Notes under the pieces: model-generated
Database searches by the model: none
Seen by the model: the letters and a program-made list of their open reading frames with translations, nothing else
What the model was told of the DNA's origin: nothing
Made by a program: the position numbers and the translations under genes
Assembly (NCBI RefSeq): GCF_000166295.1
Contig: NC_017507.1
Coordinates: 62,001-126,000 of the forward strand
DNA: 64,000 nucleotides
Direction: 5' to 3'
From: Marinobacter adhaerens HP15
GTDB lineage: Bacteria; Pseudomonadota; Gammaproteobacteria; Pseudomonadales; Oleiphilaceae
Part shown: piece by piece, positions 27,956 to 37,635 of the stretch
Layout of the letters: each line of letters opens with the position of its first letter
Numbering within the stretch: position 1 is the stretch's first letter

Positions 27956-29000
27956 ATGGAGACGGTACGCAAGCTTTTAACAGGCAATAAATTGCTAAGG
28001 CTGATCAGTATGAAACTTGAAGAGGGCTACGCGGACGCTGTAGCTACTGGGGTGACGAGAGAAAAGATTAAAGTCGTGGAGATTCTGGAACCCCGTGCCC
28101 GTGATAGCTGGACTCACACTCGCAACGGCGACCCCCGGGGTTACATCGATGCAGGCAAGCTCAAAGAGCTCTGGATCCACACCGGCACCGCCTGCAATCT
28201 GGCGTGTCCGTTTTGCCTGGAAGGTTCGCACCCCGGCGATGGCCGGATCCCGGGCATGAAGCTCAGCGATGTGAAGCCGTTTATCCACGAAGCCATCGAC
28301 ATGGGGGTGGAGCAGTTTTCGTTCACCGGTGGCGAGCCCTTCGTGATCCGGGACTTCGTCAATATTCTGAATTACGCCAGCCAGCACCGGCCCTGCTTCG
28401 TGCTGACTAACGCCACCGAGCCGCTGCACAAGCGCCAGCATCAGGTACTGCCTTTGCTGGACAAACCCCTACCCGATTCATTTCCGGGTCAGCCTGGACT
28501 TCCCGGACAGGGCCCGTCACGACAAGGACCGCGGTGACGGCAGCTTTGATGAGGCCTTGCAGGGCATCCGCTGGCTGGTTGAACAGGGCTTCAAGGTGTC
28601 CATTGCCCGCCAGACCGATCCGGAGGAAATTCCTGCAGATGTCGAGGCGGCTTTCCGTGACATCTTCCGGGAATGGAATATTCCGGAGGACCTGGCGTTT
28701 ACCGCGTTTCCGGATCTGGGTACCCCCGGCTCGGAAGACGGCAGCCCGGAGATTACCGAGACCTGTATGGAGAAGTATCCGACCAAAGAGGCTCGTTCCC
28801 ACTTCATGTGCACCTATACGCGGATGCTGGTGAAGAAGGGCGACCAGGTTCGGGTGTATGCCTGCACGCTGGTGGATGATGATCCGCAGTACGATCTGGG
28901 TGGCACGCTCGCGGAGAGTATGGATGAGCGGATCATGTTGCGGCACCACCGGTGTTTTTCCTGCTACCGCTTTGGGGCTAGTTGTTCGGCGCCTGCCTAG
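27956..29000 (+). pseudogene. Radical SAM protein with Cys-rich tail, frame broken in a C4 run
   Basis: The first frame carries the radical SAM cluster motif CNLACPFC (CxxxCxxC) and the FTGGEPF motif, then drifts after LPLLDKP. The next frame, starting TNPYPIHFRVSLDFPD, continues to the stop at 29000. Deleting one C from 28466-28469 restores a 347-aa frame (exactly divisible). The end HHRCFSCYRFGASCS resembles a SPASM-like auxiliary cluster motif. The start is uncertain (ATG 27956 or 28010). From about 28080 onwards base composition jumps to GC-rich. The substrate is unknown; the sodium symporter next to it may import it. Confidence 0.75.
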
Positions 29001-29052
29001 GCTTGGGCATTGTCGATTGGAGGACTGATGGCTGGTCATTGGCGGCCTGGGA

Positions 29053-29129
29053 GGTGAGGTTATTTTCCCTTGGGAAAAACAACTCGCTTCGCTCAGACAT
29101 CTTTTTCCTGGCGGGAAAATAACCTCACC
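29053..29129. repeat. 17-bp perfect inverted repeat
   Basis: Arms GGTGAGGTTATTTTCCC (29053-29069) and GGGAAAATAACCTCACC (29113-29129) are separated by 43 bp. It lies between the radical SAM gene and the symporter gene, within the GC-rich block. It has no T-tract and may be a mobile or dispersed intergenic hairpin. Confidence 0.7.
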
Positions 29130-29256
29130 ACCCAGACCGCGGGTACGGCTTCGCTATTCGGTTGCTGAGTGGGAAAGAAAAGAAAGAAGAAAGGTCCGTC
29201 AGAGTTCGTTGGAGCCTATTTCCGTTGCCGGGGATGCCAACACCGAGGTTAAACAA

Positions 29257-29367
29257 GGGACAGGCCGGTAGGGATTTCAAAAAATGTGGAGCGCCATGGA
29301 CGGCGCGACCAAGCCCCCCATGGATGGGTTCACGGGCGTTTTTTTGAAATCCCTACCGGCCTGTCCC
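29257..29367. repeat. 28-bp perfect inverted repeat with structured loop
   Basis: The left arm (29257-29284) begins GGGACAGGCCGGTAGGGA; the right arm (29340-29367) is its exact reverse complement. The 55-bp loop holds two small hairpins around CCATGGA sequences. Repeats of this look (GGGACAGGCCGG... flanking CCATGGATGG) are, as far as I recall, dispersed between genes in Marinobacter-like genomes, which would point to a donor; this needs a search. Confidence 0.75.
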
Positions 29368-29435
29368 GAAAGGCACCCAAACCAGAAACCCCGGAATAAG
29401 CCCCGGAAGACGACAAAGAACAAAGGAAAGAAAAC

Positions 29436-30797
29436 ATGAATTTCACAGAGGCCTCCCTGTTCTGGGGATTCCTGCTGGTGTACGGCGTGGTGATGTACTG
29501 GCTGTCGCCCAAGAGCAAGAACGCGAATTCGTTCTATAAAGGCGCCGATGATCAGGGCAACCCGGTGGGGCAGTGGTCGCTGACGGCGAGTATTTTTATC
29601 AGCTGGATCTTTGCCAAGTCGGTGACCAATGCGGCGAACCTGGGTGCGGCTTATGGCGTGGTGGGCGGTCTGGCTTATGCCAGTTACTGGTTGTCGATTC
29701 CGGTGGCGGGGTATGTGATCTACCTGATCCGGACGCAGACCGGGGCGCGGAGTTTGCAGGATTTTCTGACCTCCCGGTTTGGTCGGTTGGCGAGTCTGGC
29801 GTTTGCGGCGGCGATTCTGATCCGGCTTTATAACGAAGTCTGGAGTAATACGGCGGTGGTGGGCGGTTATTTCGGGTTGCCCGGTGAGTGGGAGTATTAC
29901 GCGGCGGCGATGCTGTTTACGGTGTTTACCCTGGCTTACAGCCTGAAGGGCGGGCTGCGGTCGTCGATTTTCACCGATGTGATTCAAGCGTTCGTGTTTG
30001 TGTTCTTTGTGGGTGCCGTGCTCTTCCTGATCATTCCGGCCAACGATACCAGCGCCCTGCTGACCAATGGCGAGTTCCGGCTCAATGCCGGCTTTGATCT
30101 CTTGCTGGTGGCTTTGCTGCAGCTGTTCAGCTATCCGTTCCACGATCCGGTGCTGACCGACCGGGGTTTTGTGAACAAGGAAAAGACCATGCTCAAAAGC
30201 TTTGTGGTGGCCGGGCTGCTGGGCTTTGTGGCAGTGTTTATCTTCAGTCTGGTGGGTGTTCACGCCCGGCTTAACGGCATTGAGGCGATGGGCAACGCGC
30301 CTGCTGCCGTGGGCCAGTCGCTGGGCCTGGCCGCGTTGTTCTTTATGAGCGTGGTAATGATGACCTCGGCGGGGTCGACCCTGGATTCCACTTTCACGTC
30401 GCTAGCCAAGTCACTGGCGGTGGATCTGCCCAGGCTGGCGCAACGTGCTTCTGACAAGCTGCCGAGCATGCGGGTAGGTGCGATTGTGATGGTTATCTTT
30501 GCCTTCCTGGGCAACCTGCCAATGTTCGCCGGCACCGATATCCTCAAGGCCACCACCATCTCCGGCACCATGGTGATGGGGCTGGCGCCGGTGTTCCTGT
30601 TTTATGGGTTCACCAAATGGTCGCCCTGGAGTTTCCACCTGAGTTTCTGGACCGGCCTGGGACTTGGTGTGTTGCTTGCGGTTGGGCTGATTCCGTCAAG
30701 CTGGGCCATTGGCGATGGCAAATACGCTATGTTGCTGGGCGTGAACGCCTATGGCTTCCTGATCTGTACCGCAGGTTTTTCGTGCCACTTGTGGTAA
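29436..30797 (+). CDS. Sodium:solute symporter (SSS family), C-terminus possibly frameshifted
   Basis: A 453-aa polytopic transporter (about 12 hydrophobic segments) of the SSS family. It shows the family's discontinuous first helix (WSLTASIFISWIFAKSVTNAANLGAAYG), YSLKGGLRSSIFTDVIQAFVF and MMTSAGSTLDSTFTSLAKSLAVDL, the sodium-site helix with Ser/Thr pairs. AAGGAAAG precedes the ATG. The annotated end is GFSCHLW; adding one T in the run 30776-30780 would give GFFVPLVVSRFARR and a 467-aa protein ending at 30838, which reads more like a natural helix end. It is GC-rich, unlike the chemoreceptors on both sides, and sits with the radical SAM gene. Substrate unknown. Confidence 0.88.
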   Translation: MNFTEASLFWGFLLVYGVVMYWLSPKSKNANSFYKGADDQGNPVGQWSLTASIFISWIFAKSVTNAANLGAAYGVVGGLAYASYWLSIPVAGYVIYLIRTQTGARSLQDFLTSRFGRLASLAFAAAILIRLYNEVWSNTAVVGGYFGLPGEWEYYAAAMLFTVFTLAYSLKGGLRSSIFTDVIQAFVFVFFVGAVLFLIIPANDTSALLTNGEFRLNAGFDLLLVALLQLFSYPFHDPVLTDRGFVNKEKTMLKSFVVAGLLGFVAVFIFSLVGVHARLNGIEAMGNAPAAVGQSLGLAALFFMSVVMMTSAGSTLDSTFTSLAKSLAVDLPRLAQRASDKLPSMRVGAIVMVIFAFLGNLPMFAGTDILKATTISGTMVMGLAPVFLFYGFTKWSPWSFHLSFWTGLGLGVLLAVGLIPSSWAIGDGKYAMLLGVNAYGFLICTAGFSCHLW

Positions 30798-31033
30798 GCC
30801 GCTTCGCAAGGCGCTCTTTTTTGCCAGAGTCGAGATAATAGATCCTCAACACCGAATTCATATGATCAGCGGTAGTTCAGACGCCAGGTATCTCGTTTTG
30901 ATGCCACGTATCACCTCATTGCGCAGTGTTGTGTGGCTTTTCGTTATGAAATGTGAATCGGCAACCACGTTCACGATAAAGGTGGTAGATTTAGAACGTA
31001 AGCATTGAGCCTGAACTGGGTTAGGGGGTCTGC

Positions 31034-32338
31034 GTGGGCTTTTTTAACAAACAAGAATTACGTGACGCTGAAGCTGCTTTAAAGAAGTGCCAGGCTGGCC
31101 AAAGCAAGGTACAGAGGACGTTAGACGCAATCCGACAGGCAGTTGGATTTATTGTGTTTTCACCGGACGGCATCGTCGAAGACGTAAACGATAAACTGCT
31201 TCACATATTCGGGTACACCCGTGAACAAGTGATTGGTCAGCACCACAAAGTGCTTGTTGAGCAGAGCTACGCTCAGAGCCCGGAGTATGCTGAGTTTTGG
31301 GAATCTTTACGGGCAGGTCAGTTTATTCACGGCCAGTTTCCGCGACTGAACGCAAGCGGAGAAAAGGTTTGGCTTGAGGGCAGTTACTTTCCTGTTAAGA
31401 CCGAAACGGGACAAGTCATCAATGTGGTAAAAATAGCTGCTGATGTGACGGATGCCCAAACCCAAAGTGCCGACAAGGAGGCATTGCTGACGGCGCTAGA
31501 CTCGTATATGGCGGTTATTAAGTTTACACCAGATGGAACCGTCCTCGATGCAAACTCAAATTTCTTGCACGCAATGGGTTATGAATTAAGTGAGATTGTC
31601 GGACAGGCTCATCGAATTTTCTGTCTGGATGATTTTTATCGTGACAACCCTGACTTTTGGCGACGGCTGGCCTCCGGTGAGAGCTTCTCTGGCCGATTTC
31701 AGAGAAAAGATGCTCAAGGCCGTGTGATATGGCTTGAGGCAACATACAGCCCCGTTTACGATGAACTCGGTCGCATCAGCAAGATCGTGAAGTTTGCGAT
31801 GGATATCACAGAGCAGGTGCGACGTTCTGAGGTGGCCAGAGAGTCCGCGGCAGCTACATCAGAGCAAACCTCTCAGATAGCGGGTCAAACAACGAGGGCG
31901 ATCACAGAGGCCGTCGAAGCTTCCGCTCATGTAGCAGACGAAGTCGCTGGGGCTCTGCGGTTGAGTGAAAGCCTGGGCGATCAAGCCGCTCAAATTCAGG
32001 GTATTGTAGGAACCATTCAGGCGGTCGCTGACCAAACCAATCTGCTTGCTTTAAATGCCGCCATTGAGGCGGCAAGAGCCGGTGATGTCGGACGTGGTTT
32101 CGCCGTTGTTGCCGACGAGGTGCGCACATTGGCAGCCCGCACGGCTGAATCGCTCGCACAGATTTCAGACGTTGTTCAGGCCAATAACGAAATGATCTCG
32201 GACATGAGACGCCGAATGGACCATGTCAGTCAGTTGTCCTCAAGCAGCTCCAAGCGAATTGCGTCTCTATCGGAGGGTATTTCTGAGGTCGATCGGGGCA
32301 TCGCGGATCTTGCACACATGATGGCAGATCTTGGTTGA
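31034..32338 (+). CDS. Soluble two-PAS methyl-accepting chemotaxis protein
   Basis: A 434-aa chemoreceptor lacking membrane segments. An N-terminal coiled stretch ([18 protein letters not shown]) leads to PAS 1 (about residues 35-150, [29 protein letters not shown]) and PAS 2 (about 155-270, [27 protein letters not shown]), then the MCP signalling hairpin ([19 protein letters not shown]). It resembles Aer/BdlA-type receptors that sense redox or bound small ligands. The GTG start follows AGGGGG. It is a separate unit from the cheV operon. Confidence 0.9.
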   Translation: MGFFNKQELRDAEAALKKCQAGQSKVQRTLDAIRQAVGFIVFSPDGIVEDVNDKLLHIFGYTREQVIGQHHKVLVEQSYAQSPEYAEFWESLRAGQFIHGQFPRLNASGEKVWLEGSYFPVKTETGQVINVVKIAADVTDAQTQSADKEALLTALDSYMAVIKFTPDGTVLDANSNFLHAMGYELSEIVGQAHRIFCLDDFYRDNPDFWRRLASGESFSGRFQRKDAQGRVIWLEATYSPVYDELGRISKIVKFAMDITEQVRRSEVARESAAATSEQTSQIAGQTTRAITEAVEASAHVADEVAGALRLSESLGDQAAQIQGIVGTIQAVADQTNLLALNAAIEAARAGDVGRGFAVVADEVRTLAARTAESLAQISDVVQANNEMISDMRRRMDHVSQLSSSSSKRIASLSEGISEVDRGIADLAHMMADLG

Positions 32339-32510
32339 CAGTTTCCCTTGAGTAAACGAGGAGCGTGCGTCGATTTTAGATGTAAGTTCATTGGATTATT
32401 GATCATAATTTTGAGACCTTAGGGAATACGCATTATCGCATCGTCATGTCTAAGCGAGTGTGTCTGCGAAAGGCCTGACGGATTGATCAAAAAATACACC
32501 GGTTGTTGTT

Positions 32511-33080
32511 TTGAACTCTCACAATGATTCGTCTTCTGTCTTTGATTACTCGGCGTGCCTTTGTGCCTGTGCGCGCGGGGAACGTTATGCGTTTCACACG
32601 TTGTACCAAGTTGAGGCCCCAAAAATACGAGGCATCATCCTTCGGATTGTCGGCAATCCAGACCTCGCCTCAGACCTCACTCAGGATGTCTTCCTGAAAA
32701 TTTGGGATAAGGCGCACACCTTTGATGCGCAAAGAAGTCGGGGGCGAGCCTGGATTCACAGTGTTGCTCGTCACCATGCGCTGGATGAGATCCGTCGACG
32801 CGCGCAACCTTTGAACCAAACTTCAAGCGAACAAGTCGAAGAGTTGCCCTCATTGGTCAATGATGAACGCATACTTGCAAATTTGGAGCTGAACGAGGCG
32901 ACAGTGAATCTAAGCGAGTGCCTTAAACGTCTAGAAACGGACAGGCGAACCGCGATCTACATGGCGTTCGTCGAGGGCCACACCCATGAAGAGATCAGTA
33001 AAAGAATGGGCACGCCACTGGGTACGGTGAAATCATGGGCTCGGCGGAGCCTAAAGTTCCTTAGAGACTGTTTGAAATGA
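32511..33080 (+). CDS. ECF-type RNA polymerase sigma factor
   Basis: A 189-aa sigma-70-family factor with only regions 2 and 4. Region 2 spans about residues 25-90 (FHTLYQVEAPKIRGIILRIVGNPDLASDLTQDVFLKIW ... GRAWIHSVARHHALDEIRRR). Region 4 spans about 130-185 (LETDRRTAIYMAFVEGHTHEEISKRMGTPLGTVKSWARRSLKFLR). TTG at 32511 is the only good start in this frame. Its stop overlaps the anti-sigma start (ATGA), so the two are translationally coupled, the SigK/RskA arrangement. The nearby DUF3455 and propeller lipoproteins may be regulon members. Confidence 0.92.
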   Translation: MNSHNDSSSVFDYSACLCACARGERYAFHTLYQVEAPKIRGIILRIVGNPDLASDLTQDVFLKIWDKAHTFDAQRSRGRAWIHSVARHHALDEIRRRAQPLNQTSSEQVEELPSLVNDERILANLELNEATVNLSECLKRLETDRRTAIYMAFVEGHTHEEISKRMGTPLGTVKSWARRSLKFLRDCLK

Positions 33081-33805
33081 CCAAAATCAATCTGAGCGAT
33101 ACGGAGTGGGAACAGGCATGGGAGTACACTCTTGGAACTCTCCCATACGACGAGCGTATGCAATTCGTTTTGCGTATGGAAAGGTCCTCTGAGCTGAGAA
33201 GCGCGGTTTTGTTTCTCGAGGAAAAAATGTCTCCGCTGTTAGAGTCGGTTGAACCTGTTGATGTACCGGATTCAGTCTGGCGAGTTATTCAGCAAGAAAT
33301 TGCAAAAGAACAGACCAGTCAAGCAGTACAGCCGCAGGCGTCTGAAGTCGGACGACTCAAAGGGATGCTGACTAACCTGTGGCTTTGGCGTGTATCAACG
33401 GGGTTTGCGGTTGCGTTGCTCGCGATGATGCTGATGTTCGAGGGTCAAACTTCATCGCCTACAGAGGGAGAACCATTCGTCGTTCTCGTGACGCCTGAAC
33501 GTTACCAGCCTGGTCTGATTTTGCGCACTCAGAATTCTCAGTCAGGCGTCCTGAAGGCGCTGACGCACCTTCCAGAACCCGAAAATAGTGTTATGGAGCT
33601 TTGGACAAAAGCTGATAGTTGGGAGAAACCGATTAGCTTGGGCACACTTGGTTCAGACAGGCAACAGGAAATACGCGCCGACGCATTCAACAGTGTGGAA
33701 GAGAACCAACTCTTTGAAATAACACTGGAACCTCCGGGAGGGTCACCGACCGGCTTGCCGACCGGAGAAATCCTGTTTATCGGCCGCCTGACCTCCGGTC
33801 ATTAA
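33077..33805 (+). CDS. RskA-like membrane anti-sigma factor
   Basis: A 242-aa inner-membrane protein: cytoplasmic N-terminus (about 1-110, WEQAWEYTLGTLPYDERMQFVLRMERS) like zinc-free anti-sigma domains, one membrane helix at about 112-130 (STGFAVALLAMMLMF), and a periplasmic RskA-type C-terminal domain with LPEPENSVMELWTKADSWEKPISLGTL and FEITLEPPGGSPTGLPTGEIL, the classic anti-sigma-K ending. It starts within the sigma factor stop codon. The periplasmic part probably senses an envelope signal that releases the sigma factor. Confidence 0.9.
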   Translation: MTKINLSDTEWEQAWEYTLGTLPYDERMQFVLRMERSSELRSAVLFLEEKMSPLLESVEPVDVPDSVWRVIQQEIAKEQTSQAVQPQASEVGRLKGMLTNLWLWRVSTGFAVALLAMMLMFEGQTSSPTEGEPFVVLVTPERYQPGLILRTQNSQSGVLKALTHLPEPENSVMELWTKADSWEKPISLGTLGSDRQQEIRADAFNSVEENQLFEITLEPPGGSPTGLPTGEILFIGRLTSGH

Positions 33806-33830
33806 AAAGGGGGGAGCGAGAGTTCGCTCC
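33804..33830 (-). terminator. Hairpin terminator shared by convergent genes
   Basis: A perfect 7-bp stem GGAGCGA / TCGCTCC with a four-base loop. On the minus strand it is followed by CCCCTTTTT; on the plus strand the tail is T-poor (GCCCTTCGGTTT). It lies between the anti-sigma gene and the convergent propeller lipoprotein gene. Confidence 0.65.
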
Positions 33831-33847
33831 GCCCTTCGGTTTACATA

Positions 33848-35875
33848 TTATCGTTTAATAGACAGTATAAGGGATTCAGGTTTTGTTGCGGCAATGGTGT
33901 CCGTCGGTGCAGTGACTCCATTGACAGAGGGATCTGTCAAAAAGTCACGGTACACTTGAATACTATCATTTGCCTTCTCTGCCACGAACAAGTCTTTTCC
34001 ATCAAAGGCAATGTCTACAGGATTTCCAAGGATGCTTTCGTCCGGACTACTACCGAGAAGCCCGGTGGGTGAGGGTGACGTAACCCGTTTACCGACAGCC
34101 GCTGGCCCGGAGACATTGGACGCTTGTGGAATCGTCAAAATAGCACCATCACTGTTATCCTGAGCACTCCCAACGTCGGTTACAATCAGCGTGTCAGATA
34201 TTTGGTCGTACCGAATACCGTGGAAATTCACGGTATTGGCGGGCTCGATAGTTCGACTTGGGCCACCGGCGCCAAGCGTCTGAGAGAATTTATCGTAAGC
34301 GGCAATAGTGCCATTGGTCAGGGCTACAAACAGTGTATCCACCGATGGTGCGTAATCGCTGTCCCAAGGCGCGATGCCTCCGGTGTCTATCTCGATCGGT
34401 GTCGCGTTACCTGCAGCACAGGCGCTGAAGGCCAAGATTGATTGAGTCCCGGTGTCAGACACAATCAGTAAACCAAGGTCATCGGCTAGCTCAATACCCT
34501 TAGGCGATATCAGTTGAGTGTTGTCACCTTGGATGATGCGGTCGAGCTGTGGATCCGCCTCATCGCGTTCAACAATTGCGCCAAACACCGCAATCCCCGG
34601 TCCGTTGACTGTGTTGTTGAAGTTGACGTAGGCAGTGCCCTGTCGATCCAGCGTAATGTTTTCAATGCTATCCTGCGTGGTGTCGAAAACAGTTTCTAGT
34701 TGTGCAACATTGCGATCCACTGAAAAGATAGCCCCAGACGTCCGTGAACCAGGCGCGGGGTTGCTCGTTGCTAGGAGCTGATAGGACAGTTGGGAGTTAA
34801 CGACATCTGTCGCGCCAACAGGTGAGAGTTGTTCAGATACCACGGCAATCGACTCTGGAGCTGGCGTGTCATAAATGACGTCTGGGGCGACATTGCCGCC
34901 TGCAGCTTCAAAAATGTTGCGGTAGACGAGTACGGCGCCACCTGCATTGGCTTTTTCAGCGATTCGTACATCTGTGCCAGTAATCTGAAGATCCACTGGG
35001 TTTCCAAGGCGTGTTTCAGAGCCTTTCCATGTAGTCGCCGCTTTCACGGTGCCGCTCGCAATGGAGCTTGCGTTTTGAAGGACATACAGTTTTCCGTCGT
35101 CCGCTGATGAGGCTTGCCCGACATCAGACACAACGAGTGAGTCAGTCACTGCATCGTAGTCGATCCCGTGCAGGTTGACTGACACTTCGCCGTCTGCATC
35201 TTCAATCCAAAACAGACGAGTAATGCCGCCCTGTCCCTCGTTTTCTGCGAACCTATCGAAAACAGCGACGCTGCCATCGACCAGGGCTACGAATAAGGTA
35301 TCAGTTTTTCCGTCATAGGTGAGGTCCCATGCGTCATTGGTAAGCCCAAGCGTTGCGAAAGGGGCTACGTCGCCTGATGCAGCCGACCCAAAGATCAGTA
35401 TATTCGACTGTCCATTATTGGCGACCAAGGTCAAACCAAGATTCGGTATCGTTTCAACGCCTTTAGGATTGACCAAACCTGTGTTGGTTCCAGAGATTGC
35501 ATAGGAAGGGCCGCTTGTAGTTCGATCGAATGCGTTACACGCTGTGATGATGCGTCCATTCGTTCCGCTATCATCCGCCTGGATAATAGCTCCGGCACTG
35601 GAAACAACGATGCCCTCATTCCCACCGGTCTCATAAGTATTCAATAAACCGAAGGTTTCGTTGCGGACCCGCACAGCTTTGTCGGTTGAGCTGTTGCTCG
35701 CAACGAATAAGGTTGCCGGTGCAAAGGCAGGTGTGCCGGCTCTGCCTTGGTTCCCCGGCTCACCCTTCTGCCCATCATCACCCTCTAGAGCGCATCCGGA
35801 AAGGATCAGCGAGGTCGTGGCTACCGCAACGACCAGCTTATGACGATCGAATAAAGGTTTGTATACTGACTTCAT
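33848..35875 (-). CDS. Lipoprotein with duplicated beta-propeller-like halves
   Basis: The frame is open from 36010, but ATG 35875 with AAGGAAC upstream gives a lipoprotein signal (SLILSGCALEG, 675 aa). After the lipobox come collagen-like triplets (GQKGEPGNQGRAG). The rest is two related halves of about 250 aa: NPKGVETIPNLGLTLVANN ... TLFVALVDGSVAVFDRF ... NLHGIDYD versus SPKGIELADDLGLLIVSDT ... TLFVALTNGTIAAYDKF ... NFHGIRYD. They look like NHL/SMP-30-type propellers. It is convergent with the ECF sigma/anti-sigma pair. Probably an envelope binding protein; ligand unknown. Confidence 0.75.
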   Translation of the reverse strand: MKSVYKPLFDRHKLVVAVATTSLILSGCALEGDDGQKGEPGNQGRAGTPAFAPATLFVASNSSTDKAVRVRNETFGLLNTYETGGNEGIVVSSAGAIIQADDSGTNGRIITACNAFDRTTSGPSYAISGTNTGLVNPKGVETIPNLGLTLVANNGQSNILIFGSAASGDVAPFATLGLTNDAWDLTYDGKTDTLFVALVDGSVAVFDRFAENEGQGGITRLFWIEDADGEVSVNLHGIDYDAVTDSLVVSDVGQASSADDGKLYVLQNASSIASGTVKAATTWKGSETRLGNPVDLQITGTDVRIAEKANAGGAVLVYRNIFEAAGGNVAPDVIYDTPAPESIAVVSEQLSPVGATDVVNSQLSYQLLATSNPAPGSRTSGAIFSVDRNVAQLETVFDTTQDSIENITLDRQGTAYVNFNNTVNGPGIAVFGAIVERDEADPQLDRIIQGDNTQLISPKGIELADDLGLLIVSDTGTQSILAFSACAAGNATPIEIDTGGIAPWDSDYAPSVDTLFVALTNGTIAAYDKFSQTLGAGGPSRTIEPANTVNFHGIRYDQISDTLIVTDVGSAQDNSDGAILTIPQASNVSGPAAVGKRVTSPSPTGLLGSSPDESILGNPVDIAFDGKDLFVAEKANDSIQVYRDFLTDPSVNGVTAPTDTIAATKPESLILSIKR

Positions 35876-36158
35876 ATTTTGTTCCTTAGTCTCATATGAA
35901 AAGAGGAGCGGATTGCCCATTGATCTATACTGATCCGAGTTCTTTTCAGATGCAGCGTAAAACGGCCGAGCCGATAAAAAATGATTTCTTGTTAGTAAGG
36001 AGATTCGCACCAGCCGTTATTCAGAAGCCTCTGTGTAGTTTTGAGTCATCAATTTTTAGAAAAGTTGCCAACTTTTGAATCCAATACAGGTCTCGAAACG
36101 TCTTTGATAATGCATCTGACGACGGTGCATCTTACATAGTCAATATAGGATACGTGAT

Positions 36159-36707
36159 ATGAAAAAAATGCCTATTTTTGCGGGTTTGACCTGCGCCCTG
36201 GCGTTGAGTGGCTGTAGCACTTTGGACAACATGATGTCCGATGGCTTTTCGCAAAGCGAGCTGCCCGCCGCTATTCAAGTGCCGGCTGGAAACTCAGTTG
36301 CGATGATCGGTACCGTCGAGAACGGTAACGTTGCGTGGGTGTGTGCTCAACAAGACAATGGCCGTTATGATTGGAAATTTGCGGGCCCAAGTGCAAACCT
36401 CATGGACGCATCAGGTGAACAGCTCGGTTCTTACTACGGCCCCCCTGCAACTTGGGAGTCCGTGGACGGATCGAAGGTAACTGGGAAACAGCTGGCAACC
36501 GCTCCGGCTGGAGAAGGCAACATTCCGATGCAGCTCGTGAAGGCCAATCCGGCAATGGGGCAGGGCGCAATGTCTGGGGTCACCTATATCCAGCGGATCA
36601 ACCTGAATGGTGGCAAAGCGCCAGCAGGAGGTTGCACCGCGATGGCCGAGGGCCGTCGATATATCAGTGGGTATACAGCTGATTATGTATTCTGGAAAGC
36701 CATGTAA
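36159..36707 (+). CDS. DUF3455-family lipoprotein
   Basis: A 182-aa lipoprotein (lipobox ALSGCSTL, Cys 19) whose body matches the DUF3455 pattern: IQVPAGNSVAMIGTV, YDWKFAGPSANLMDASGEQLGSYYGPPATWESVDGSKVTG, VTYIQRINLNGGKAPAGGCTAMAEG and a final YTADYVFW. Function is unknown. Proximity to the ECF sigma factor and a stand-alone 5' region suggest, but do not show, control by it. Three Cys besides the lipobox one are present. Confidence 0.85.
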   Translation: MKKMPIFAGLTCALALSGCSTLDNMMSDGFSQSELPAAIQVPAGNSVAMIGTVENGNVAWVCAQQDNGRYDWKFAGPSANLMDASGEQLGSYYGPPATWESVDGSKVTGKQLATAPAGEGNIPMQLVKANPAMGQGAMSGVTYIQRINLNGGKAPAGGCTAMAEGRRYISGYTADYVFWKAM

Positions 36708-36828
36708 CGTGTAGGAAATGTCGTGTGAGTGTAGTGGGCCTGAACACTGCACTCATGCATATCGTCGCGCTAACACCCAGGAGTTGCATCTCTTGGTAGA
36801 GCTCCGCTGCTGATGAACACTAATACTG

Positions 36829-37635
36829 TTATGACGGATTTGAAAGTTTAGTACAGGTTAATTCCAGCCAGTTGAACAGGGCAGAGCTGACGTGAGGAAA
36901 AAAGCTGCCGCCGATCGTCCAATGGCAGCATCCAGGGATCTCAACTAACTCAGCTTGGCTTCCATAATGTTGAGCGATTCGGCGCTGAACTTTAATGGGT
37001 GTGATGCGGTCTTCTGTTCCGGCGATCATTAGGATCGGGCAGCCGATGCGCTCAGGATTAACGCTTGCGAAACTGGAGTTGGTGAAGGCCGCCAGGCTCA
37101 TTTGAAGTGTGGCCATGCCTGACTCGTAGCCAGACCTTTCGTAGATGTCCTGTTGTTGAGATCTGTCTTGAGAATTGGCAATGCCGTACTGGACGCTACT
37201 CAAAGTTAATCCGGTCAGTTTTCTCCACAAAGGGAATCTAAAAAGGTTTCTTCCCAGTGTTTTAAAAACCGAGAAACTCAGGCTATAGATTCCAGCTGGA
37301 GCCGCGGTGGAAAGAAGTACCAGTCTCTTACACTCCACACGTGCAGCCGTGAGCTGCGCAATAAGCCCGCCCATGGAATGGCCCACAAGAATTGGGGGAG
37401 CCTCTAAATATTGGATGTTTTCAAGGACGAATTGCACATAGTCCTGGAGAGTGCACTTTGCAAGGGCTGCACGACTTGCTCCTGTGTGGTCGTCACGTGG
37501 ACAGTGGTTCGGAAGCGTGAGTGACTGGACGGTATAACCCGCCCCTTCGAAGGCGCGCTTGACCTCTACCAGGCTTTCAGCATCACTCCACATGCCGTGT
37601 AGTAGTATGACGGTAGCCTTGTTATTCAGCTTCAT
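36829..37635 (-). CDS. Alpha/beta hydrolase
   Basis: A 268-aa cytosolic-looking alpha/beta hydrolase. It has the oxyanion-hole motif VILLHGMWSDAES, the nucleophile elbow LVGHSMGGL (Ser about residue 105), an acid-strand AGTEDRITP and the catalytic His in PGCCHWTIGG. This is close to the 'lysophospholipase/carboxylesterase-like' group; the substrate cannot be deduced. The start ATG at 37635 is the only good one. It is an isolated gene next to the insertion sequence. Confidence 0.85.
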   Translation of the reverse strand: MKLNNKATVILLHGMWSDAESLVEVKRAFEGAGYTVQSLTLPNHCPRDDHTGASRAALAKCTLQDYVQFVLENIQYLEAPPILVGHSMGGLIAQLTAARVECKRLVLLSTAAPAGIYSLSFSVFKTLGRNLFRFPLWRKLTGLTLSSVQYGIANSQDRSQQQDIYERSGYESGMATLQMSLAAFTNSSFASVNPERIGCPILMIAGTEDRITPIKVQRRIAQHYGSQAELVEIPGCCHWTIGGSFFPHVSSALFNWLELTCTKLSNPS

